A program made the position numbers and the translations under genes. A DNA stretch of 5,450 nucleotides, from contig CAOOJO010000216.1 in assembly GCA_948496895.1 (NCBI GenBank), positions 1-5,450 of the forward strand. Direction: 5' to 3'. The notes beneath the pieces are model-generated. The model was not told where the DNA came from, searched no databases, and saw only the letters and a list, made by a program, of their open reading frames with translations. Of this stretch, positions 1 to 4,624 are shown one piece after another. The DNA comes from an uncultured Acetatifactor sp. (GTDB taxonomy: Bacteria; Bacillota; Clostridia; Lachnospirales; Lachnospiraceae). Numbering within the stretch: the first letter of the stretch is position 1; every line of letters starts with the position of its first letter.

Positions 1-161
1 GGATTGGCGGCGGCTGTATTCTTCTGCCGGGAGTCACCATAGGAGAAAACAGCGTGATAGGGGCTGGAAGCGTCGTAAACCGCCCTATCCCGCCTGATTG
101 TGTTGCGGTAGGGAATCCATGCAGGGTGATACGTTGTTTTGATACAAACGGGGAAAGGTGA
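1..161 (+). CDS. Hexapeptide-repeat O-acetyltransferase, C-terminal fragment
   Basis: The gene is cut by the left window edge; the readable frame begins at base 3 and gives 52 residues before TGA at 159-161. Visible sequence includes ILLPGVTIGENSVIGAGSVV followed by the tail PPDCVAVGNPCRVIR. The isoleucine/valine-spaced hexapeptide pattern is the last turns of a left-handed beta-helix. The VAVGNPCRVIR ending is characteristic of the maltose/galactoside/serine acetyltransferase group, which transfers acetyl from acetyl-CoA to a sugar or amino-acid hydroxyl in the cytoplasm. The tail is close to the LacA/Maa subgroup, but the acceptor cannot be told from this fragment, so no symbol is given. 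After the helix only a short extension (CFDTNGER) remains, so the C-terminus looks intact. It converges on the minus-strand gene that ends at 417. Confidence 0.9.
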   Translation, partial: IGGGCILLPGVTIGENSVIGAGSVVNRPIPPDCVAVGNPCRVIRCFDTNGER

Positions 162-274
162 AACCATAAGGGCATTGTGGGGGGAGAGAGCTACTATGCT
201 CTGAACTAAACCTGCGTTAAGGATTACCGGGATAGACGCTTTGATGCAGCCATGGTTGCCTGACCAAAGCCCGC

Positions 275-300
275 CCCGTCCGGCAGTCCGCCGGACAGGG
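275..300. terminator. GC-rich inverted repeat, possible bidirectional terminator
   Basis: GTCCGGC (278-284) and GCCGGAC (290-296) are perfect inverted arms around the 5-base loop AGTCC. CCC (275-277) and GGG (298-300) can lengthen the stem past a bulged A. It lies between two convergent genes, where a shared terminator is expected. No clear T-run follows it on either strand, so intrinsic termination is doubtful. A second, looser pair, TGCGG (330-334) with CCGCA (351-355), lies nearer the end of the minus-strand gene. A 10-base palindrome CTCATATGAG is at 314-323. No gene or promoter was recognised in the rest of 162-416. Confidence 0.35.
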
Positions 301-416
301 AACGGCAAAATTTCTCATATGAGCAAAGCTGCGGGGAATGAAACCCTCTGCCGCAAAGTCAATGGCTCCATTAAACCGGATTCTGTGATAGCATACCTAA
401 CCAAAAGCGCCACAGG

Positions 417-1160
417 TTAAATATAAGCCGAGATGTCCGTCACGAACGCATAGGGCTCCGCCCACATCTTCACCAGGGCCGCCGCCAATAGCGCTCGGGC
501 GTCAATCAGGTACGCGTTGGCCGAAAGGAGCTTCCCTTTCCGGATGTCCGGATCCTCCAATATGTCTTCGATGCGCTGGAATTCAGAGCCCCAGCCGTAG
601 TTGTCATTCGCCACGTACTGCCTGGCCTGGCCGTTTACCGTAAACGCCGTGGACTGGGTCTGGCGGATGTAGGGCGGCCTTACGATTGTCTCGATTCCGT
701 GCATGAATGTACAGGAATGCAGGATGTCCCCGATGAAGAGCAGCTTTCCCTTGTAGAGCGGCAGCAGCATGAATGGAGAATGGGGGCCTACGCCCACATC
801 GTCCATGGAATGGCCCACCGTCAGCCTGTGGGCCATCTTCCCTTTGGCGCACACGGAATGGGTGGGATGGACGCTGCGCTCCACGCCGGGCCTGTGCAGG
901 AACACCCTGGGCAACAGCCCGATGCAGGGCTCCGTGGCGGCGCTGTCGAACACAGGCTGCTCGGCCGTCACATTCTCATAGGTCAGCGCGGGTATCAGCA
1001 GAGTGCCCTCCTCCCCTAAGACCTCCTCCAGAATATCGATGATTTCTTCCGGGGTGCATACGGTCTCCAGGGCTTTCATGGAAGAGTGCACCAGCACCAC
1101 ATCCCCGGGATTTACCCCCAGCTCCAACAGGTCGCTTTTGAATCTTTCTTTGTCTGTCAT
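417..1160 (-). CDS. Aminoglycoside 3-N-acetyltransferase (Antibiotic_NAT) family protein
   Basis: 247 residues, slightly short for a family usually of about 260-290. The N-terminal block VLVHSSMKAL (22-31), GTLLIPALTYENV (52-64), PGVERSVHPTHSVCAKG (91-107), GPHSPFMLL (125-133) and GKLLFIGDILHSCTFMHGIE (138-157) follow the conserved order of the AAC(3)/YokD fold. They include the HPTHS segment (H98, H101) and the closing H154...E157 pair. Known members acetylate the 3-amino group of 2-deoxystreptamine aminoglycosides with acetyl-CoA, but the family also contains proteins with other or unknown substrates, so resistance is not proven. The start is supported by AAGGAGGG (1168-1175, minus strand) seven bases upstream of ATG. 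It lies 99 bp downstream of the MerR gene on the same strand. No good promoter or terminator was seen between them, so co-transcription and control by that regulator are inferred. Confidence 0.88.
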   Translation of the reverse strand: MTDKERFKSDLLELGVNPGDVVLVHSSMKALETVCTPEEIIDILEEVLGEEGTLLIPALTYENVTAEQPVFDSAATEPCIGLLPRVFLHRPGVERSVHPTHSVCAKGKMAHRLTVGHSMDDVGVGPHSPFMLLPLYKGKLLFIGDILHSCTFMHGIETIVRPPYIRQTQSTAFTVNGQARQYVANDNYGWGSEFQRIEDILEDPDIRKGKLLSANAYLIDARALLAAALVKMWAEPYAFVTDISAYI

Positions 1161-1259
1161 CTCGATTCCCTCCTTGTCTGCCTCATGCAGGGGCAGTCAT
1201 CCTGTACTTTCAGTTCGGCAGCGCGAGTCTGCATCTCCACGCTCTGTCCTATGCGTAGA

Positions 1260-2213
1260 CTATTCTCTGGGCTGTATGGGCAGGAGCAAATCCACGCTCC
1301 CGTCGATTCCGTTCCGGGGCCAGCCCGCACAGGCCGAATACACCCAGTTCAGATGCTCCTCCAGGCAGCCCTCCGGATTGTCCGACTCCTCACCACAGCG
1401 GCGCGCCTGATACCTGCCATTGCCCTTCGCCCAGGCTTTCAGGAATTCCCATTCCTGGAAATCAGGAAACCGTATGGCATAGGCCGCGTAAAGCCCTCCC
1501 GGGAAACGCTTCTTCACAAGCGGCGCAGGTACCTCCATGTCGTCCGGTATGGTCACCCAGTTCTCATACCCGTAGCCGTCTTCTTCTCCCGCCCTGCCAG
1601 GCGGATTGAATCCGAACAGGCGGGCATCCGGCTTTTTCTCATAAAGCCCCTCTCCGCGGATGAAAGCATCCATGACGCTTCCCACCTTCTCCTCCGGATT
1701 CTCCCCGAAATACCGGAAAGAGGCCACCGCACATGGCGGCAACAGTACGATCCGAATCTGTCTTTCCTTCTCCCATGCCGGGCAAAGGACGCTTCCGTTC
1801 AGCTGGTACCTCTCCAAAGGAGGCAGCCCTACCATCCCCTCTATCTCGCTTTCCCAAGCGCGGCTTATGGAAGGCTTGTCTGTCATCATCAATTCCTTCA
1901 GCCGCCTCAGAGCCGCCTGAATCGTTCCCATGGAAGCCAGATTCCTCTCCATATCCGCTATCTGCTCTTGCACCATGCCCACAGCCTCCCGAGCGCTCCC
2001 ATCCATGATGACCTGGATTTTCTTCAGGGGCATCTGGAGCCTGCGCAGCAGAACAATCTGCCGAATCCTCCTGACCGCCTCCTCATCGTATACCCGGTAG
2101 GCGTAGTCCTCCCTGTGGCTGCTCCTCACCAGGCCCTCTTTTTCATAGTACCGCAACATCCTCGCGGAAACCCCCAGCATCTCGCTCACCTGGCCAATCG
2201 TCATCAAAGCCAT
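1260..2213 (-). CDS. MerR-family transcriptional regulator with GyrI-like effector domain
   Basis: 317 residues. Residues 3-70 are a MerR DNA-binding head: MTIGQVSEMLGVSARMLRYY is the first helix-turn-helix, followed by EKEGLVRSS and AYRVYDEEAVRRIRQI. Residues 77-111 form a probable dimerising coiled coil. Residues about 150-314 match the GyrI-like/AraC effector-binding fold, with RLFGFNPPG, YGYENWVTIPDD, FPGGLYAAYAIRFPDFQEW and a final DGSVDLLLPI strand. Such proteins (compare BmrR) bind a small, often drug-like ligand and switch on promoters with over-long spacers by untwisting the DNA. The start ATG at 2211-2213 has AGGGAGG seven bases upstream; an internal ATG three codons later lacks such spacing. 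The promoter in front of it looks self-controlled. The probable target unit is this gene plus the downstream acetyltransferase. The ligand is unknown. Confidence 0.93.
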   Translation of the reverse strand: MALMTIGQVSEMLGVSARMLRYYEKEGLVRSSHREDYAYRVYDEEAVRRIRQIVLLRRLQMPLKKIQVIMDGSAREAVGMVQEQIADMERNLASMGTIQAALRRLKELMMTDKPSISRAWESEIEGMVGLPPLERYQLNGSVLCPAWEKERQIRIVLLPPCAVASFRYFGENPEEKVGSVMDAFIRGEGLYEKKPDARLFGFNPPGRAGEEDGYGYENWVTIPDDMEVPAPLVKKRFPGGLYAAYAIRFPDFQEWEFLKAWAKGNGRYQARRCGEESDNPEGCLEEHLNWVYSACAGWPRNGIDGSVDLLLPIQPRE

Positions 2214-2235
2214 CCGGCTACCTCCCTGTATTTAA

Positions 2236-2266
2236 AGTATAAAGTACGACATCGTGTCCATGTCAA
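2236..2266 (-). promoter_or_regulatory. MerR-type promoter with 19-bp spacer for the regulator-acetyltransferase unit
   Basis: On the minus strand a perfect -35 TTGACA (2261-2266) is followed by 19 bases (2242-2260) and the -10 hexamer TATACT (2236-2241). Nineteen bases is too long for ordinary sigma-A recognition and is the hallmark of promoters activated by MerR proteins. Transcription would start near 2229, leaving a very short leader before the ribosome binding site (AGGGAGG, 2220-2226). The -10 lies in a tandem heptamer, TACTTTA twice on the minus strand (2233-2246). Confidence 0.8.
2246..2264. promoter_or_regulatory. Candidate MerR operator palindromes inside the spacer
   Basis: ACGA-CA-TCGT (2246-2255) is a perfect palindrome whose centre almost coincides with the middle of the 19-bp spacer, as in known MerR operators. 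An overlapping inverted repeat, GACAT-N7-ATGTC (2248-2252 and 2260-2264), reaches into the -35 box. Both are short, and which one, if either, is the binding site cannot be decided from sequence alone. Confidence 0.5.
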
Positions 2267-2424
2267 GCCGCGAAATCATATCCTCGCAATCCCTTCCACC
2301 CGTCAAGCCCCTGGTCAACATCGTATCATAATTTTGTCCACTGCGCATCCATGTTTCCATACCATAGTCCCTTTCAGTTCATATTATCGATTATTTCAAG
2401 ACCAATATTCGTTCTATTTGCTTC

Positions 2425-2453
2425 TTGACAATTCCCCCTTATAGCCTTATAAT
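2425..2453 (+). promoter_or_regulatory. Consensus sigma-A promoter of the T-box/trpB transcript
   Basis: TTGACA (2425-2430), a 17-base spacer and TATAAT (2448-2453) match the housekeeping promoter consensus at all twelve positions. The expected start point is near 2460, just before the T-box leader. A perfect short inverted repeat, ATTGA-AAA-TCAAT (2455-2467), overlaps the predicted start point. Confidence 0.92.
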
Positions 2454-2459
2454 GATTGA

Positions 2460-2760
2460 AAATCAATACAGCAAACCGTTGAAGCGGAGATAACGGCAAT
2501 CATGCCCTCACAGAGAGCCTGTGGCGCTGAGAAGCAGGTGGGAGACAAGTTGTCAAATGGGCCGCTGAGGGCGCAGTCAAATGTGGCTTCCACAGAGTAT
2601 TCTGCGACGTTGGGGCAGACGTCATATGCCGGGGGTATGCAGGTATCCCGCTAAGGGCACGGGTCAGGCCGTGAAGCAAGGTGGCACCGCGGATAAACGT
2701 ACTATCTTCGTACAGTATTCGTCCTTGACAGAGCATCATCTTCTGTCGGGGCGTTTTTTG
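2460..2760 (+). promoter_or_regulatory. T-box riboswitch, tryptophan (UGG) specific
   Basis: The T-box core AAGGTGGCACCGCGG is at 2678-2692, and its partner CGTCCTT (2720-2726) closes the antiterminator. Stem I can be folded by hand. AGCGG (2483-2487) pairs with CCGCT (2562-2566), and GGCAA (2495-2499) pairs with TTGTC (2550-2554) using one G-U. This leaves a specifier loop of AGATAAC opposite AAATGGG, which places UGG, the Trp codon, at 2558-2560. An AGAGA bulge (2512-2516) is topped by CCTG/CAGG (2518-2521/2535-2538), as in the conserved distal loop. Further hairpins are CGCAG/CTGCG (2572-2576/2602-2606) enclosing TGTGG/CCACA, then GACGT/ACGTC (2606-2610/2619-2623), and CACGG/CCGTG (2658-2662/2669-2673) just before the T-box. 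The bulge UGGC (2682-2685) suits a tRNA with discriminator G, as tRNA-Trp has. Uncharged tRNA-Trp should stabilise the antiterminator and allow transcription of the downstream trpB. Confidence 0.95.
2720..2759 (+). terminator. T-box regulated intrinsic terminator
   Basis: CGTCCTTGACAGA (2720-2732) pairs with TCTGTCGGGGCG (2742-2753), with G-U pairs and one bulged U, around a 9-base loop. Six T residues follow (2754-2759), then G and four more T. The left arm contains the CGTCCTT needed by the antiterminator, so the two structures exclude each other. Confidence 0.92.
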
Positions 2761-2853
2761 TTTTACAGGCTCCTCAGGCAGAGGGAAGATCCGCGCCGGA
2801 CAGGTTCCGTCGCCGGAAAAGGACAGCGCATTTCACCCGAAAGGAGGCAGCAT

Positions 2854-2928
2854 ATGACATCGACGAAGCCCACAAAGCGATGGCGTAGCCATGGACACCG
2901 CCCAGAAAGGATTTCCGCGAGGCCCTGA
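2854..2928 (+). CDS. Possible 24-residue leader ORF or remnant of a decayed small gene
   Basis: ATG at 2854 lies six bases after a perfect AGGAGG (2842-2847), a stronger initiation site than that of trpB, yet the frame stops after 24 codons (TGA 2926-2928). The product begins MTSTKPTKRWRSHGHR and is basic and low in hydrophobic residues. It has one tryptophan codon only, so a classic Trp attenuator peptide is unlikely. In the neighbouring frame the DNA reads protein-like segments DIDEAHKAMA (2856-2885) and DFREALREAATAGDGKLTYA (2910-2969), separated by TAG at 2886-2888. That frame ends in TAA (3045-3047), overlapping the trpB ATG by one base. A small gene once coupled to trpB and since broken by small indels would explain this. 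No family was recognised. Expression is possible, function unknown. Confidence 0.3.
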   Translation: MTSTKPTKRWRSHGHRPERISARP

Positions 2929-3033
2929 GGGAAGCGGCAACCGCCGGGGACGGAAAGCTCACATATGCCACAGCAAAAAAACATTCACGGAAAAGCGAGA
3001 CCGGAAAGACCGGCTTAAAACAAAGCAGAATAT

Positions 3034-3038
3034 GGAGG
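3034..3038 (+). promoter_or_regulatory. Ribosome binding site fixing the trpB start
   Basis: GGAGG (3034-3038) stands eight bases before ATG at 3047. The same frame is open upstream to an ATG at 2891, but that codon has no ribosome binding site. The extra 52 residues are basic, with no resemblance to a TrpB N-terminus. The start is therefore placed at 3047. Confidence 0.88.
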
Positions 3039-3046
3039 AACCGATA

Positions 3047-4420
3047 ATGCAGAACGAAAAAATCCCTTACAAAATCTATCTAAGCGAGAACGAGATGCCG
3101 AAAGCATGGTACAACCTGCGGGCCGATATGAAGCAAAAGCCCGCGCCCCTCTTGAACCCCGGCACCCAGCAGCCCATGACGGCCGAAGAGCTCTCCGGCG
3201 TCTTCTGCGAGGAGCTGGTAAAGCAGGAGCTGGACGACACCACCGCCTTTTTCCAGATTCCCGAGGAGATCCGGAGCTTCTACAAGATGTACCGCCCCTC
3301 TCCCCTGGTCCGGGCCTACTGCCTGGAGGAGAAGCTGGACACCCCAGCCAAGATCTACTACAAGTTCGAGGGCAACAACACCAGCGGCAGCCACAAATTA
3401 AACTCCGCCATCGCCCAGGCCTATTACGCCAAGAAGCAGGGCCTGAAAGGCGTCACCACGGAGACCGGAGCCGGACAGTGGGGCACGGCCCTGTCCATGG
3501 CCTGCGCCTACCTAGGGCTGGACTGCAAGGTCTACATGGTGAAATGCTCCTATGAGCAGAAGCCCTTCCGCCGGGAGGTCATGCGCACCTACGGTGCCTC
3601 CGTGACCCCCTCTCCCTCCATGGACACCCAGGTGGGGCGGAAGATTCTGGCGGAGCATCCCGGCACCACGGGGAGCCTGGGCTGCGCCATCTCCGAAGCC
3701 GTGGAGACGGCAGTGGGCAGCGAGGGCTACCGCTACGTGCTGGGCAGCGTGCTGAACCAGGTGATGCTGCACCAGTCGGTGATCGGCCTGGAGGCCAAGG
3801 CAGCCCTTGACAAATACGGCGTGAAGCCGGACATGATCATCGGCTGCGCCGGCGGCGGCTCCAACCTGGGCGGCCTCATCGCCCCCTTCATGGGCCAGAA
3901 GCTCCGGGGAGAGGCGGACTACCGCTTCATCGCCGTGGAGCCCGCCTCCTGCCCTAGCTTCACCAGGGGCGTGTACGCCTACGATTTCTGCGACACCGGC
4001 ATGGTCTGCCCTCTGGCCAAAATGTACACCTTAGGCAGCGGCTTCATCCCCTCCGCCAACCACGCGGGAGGGCTTCGCTATCACGGCATGAGCTCCACCC
4101 TGTCGGAGCTCTACCATCAGGGGCTCATGGAGGCCACCAGCGTGAAGCAGACGGAAGTCTTCGAGGCCGCGGAATACTTCGCCAGGGTGGAGGGCATCCT
4201 GCCCGCTCCCGAGAGCTCCCACGCCATCCGGGTGGCCATCGATGAGGCCATGAAGTGCAAGGAGACCGGCGAAGAGAAGACCATCCTCTTTGGCCTCACC
4301 GGCACGGGCTACTTCGACATGGTGGCCTACGAGAAGTTCCACGACGGCCAGATGGAGGACTATATCCCCACGGACGCCGAGCTGGAGCAGTATCGCAACA
4401 CGCTTCCCAAGATAGGCTGA
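3047..4420 (+). CDS. trpB: Tryptophan synthase beta chain, TrpB2 type (PLP-dependent)
   Basis: 457 residues, the usual length of the TrpB2 (TrpB-like) branch and about 60 longer than classical TrpB1. The cytoplasmic enzyme condenses L-serine with indole to L-tryptophan using pyridoxal phosphate. The PLP lysine is K117 in FEGNNTSGSHKLNSA (107-121). The catalytic glutamate is E139 in TTETGAGQWGTALS (137-150), where W replaces the H of classical TrpB1, as is typical of TrpB2. The phosphate-binding loop is GCAGGGSNLGG (266-276). The N-terminal portion with PYKIYLSENEMPKAWYNL (7-24) and the RPSPLVRAYCLEEKL segment (83-97) also fit TrpB2. It follows a Trp T-box leader, so expression should rise when tRNA-Trp is uncharged. 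No trpA or other trp gene adjoins it, suggesting use of free indole or a TrpA made elsewhere. The codons are strongly biased to G or C at third positions (GGC, CTG, ATC, AAG), more so than in the neighbours, suggesting high expression or a different history. Confidence 0.96.
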   Translation: MQNEKIPYKIYLSENEMPKAWYNLRADMKQKPAPLLNPGTQQPMTAEELSGVFCEELVKQELDDTTAFFQIPEEIRSFYKMYRPSPLVRAYCLEEKLDTPAKIYYKFEGNNTSGSHKLNSAIAQAYYAKKQGLKGVTTETGAGQWGTALSMACAYLGLDCKVYMVKCSYEQKPFRREVMRTYGASVTPSPSMDTQVGRKILAEHPGTTGSLGCAISEAVETAVGSEGYRYVLGSVLNQVMLHQSVIGLEAKAALDKYGVKPDMIIGCAGGGSNLGGLIAPFMGQKLRGEADYRFIAVEPASCPSFTRGVYAYDFCDTGMVCPLAKMYTLGSGFIPSANHAGGLRYHGMSSTLSELYHQGLMEATSVKQTEVFEAAEYFARVEGILPAPESSHAIRVAIDEAMKCKETGEEKTILFGLTGTGYFDMVAYEKFHDGQMEDYIPTDAELEQYRNTLPKIG

Positions 4421-4573
4421 TTGCTGGCATGTCTGCGTATCGAGCAGGGGAATGCCCTTCTCCACTACTTGCCGCGCGGCCCGCAGCTGCGCCAGCAGCA
4501 GACTTCCCATTGTAGGCCTGCGCATTATAAAATTCCCCTCGCAAAACTGCGGGAAGCTCCCTGAGAGATCAAA

Positions 4574-4606
4574 AGGAGCCTGGCCATCCACTTTGACCGG
4601 GCTCCT
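4574..4606. terminator. Probable bidirectional terminator between convergent genes
   Basis: AGGAGCCTGG (4574-4583) pairs with CCGGGCTCCT (4597-4606), ten pairs including one G-U, around a 13-base loop. Read on the minus strand the stem is followed by TTTTGATC, a modest T-run, and it lies 19 bases beyond the minus-strand stop at 4625. Read on the plus strand it is followed by CTTAAATTT and lies about 150 bases after the trpB stop. The stretch 4421-4573 between trpB and the hairpin holds no recognised gene. It has two adjacent perfect 10-base palindromes, GCCGCGCGGC (4471-4480) and CGCAGCTGCG (4482-4491), of unknown meaning. Confidence 0.7.
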
Positions 4607-4624
4607 CTTAAATTTACCGGAAAA

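Noticed and set aside
417..2213. Transposon-borne resistance cassette
   Set aside because: No transposase, integrase, terminal inverted repeats or target duplications were seen around the MerR-acetyltransferase pair within the window.
1086..2444. 452-codon plus-strand frame opposite the MerR gene
   Set aside because: It is antisense to a clearly recognisable MerR/GyrI protein, has no family features, is rich in H, P, R and L, and has no ribosome binding site.
2854..2928. Short ORF as a Trp attenuator leader peptide
   Set aside because: It has a single Trp codon and lies after the T-box terminator, so ribosome-stalling attenuation is not supported.
2891..3046. In-frame N-terminal extension of trpB by 52 codons from ATG 2891
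   Set aside because: There is no ribosome binding site before 2891, the extension is basic and unlike TrpB, and a good GGAGG-N8-ATG exists at 3047 that gives the family's normal length.
4031..4591. 186-codon minus-strand frame antisense to the end of trpB
   Set aside because: Most of it is the mirror of a GC-biased coding gene and its composition (rich in G, L, A, H) is typical of such shadows. Only the part outside trpB is kept as a low-interest note.
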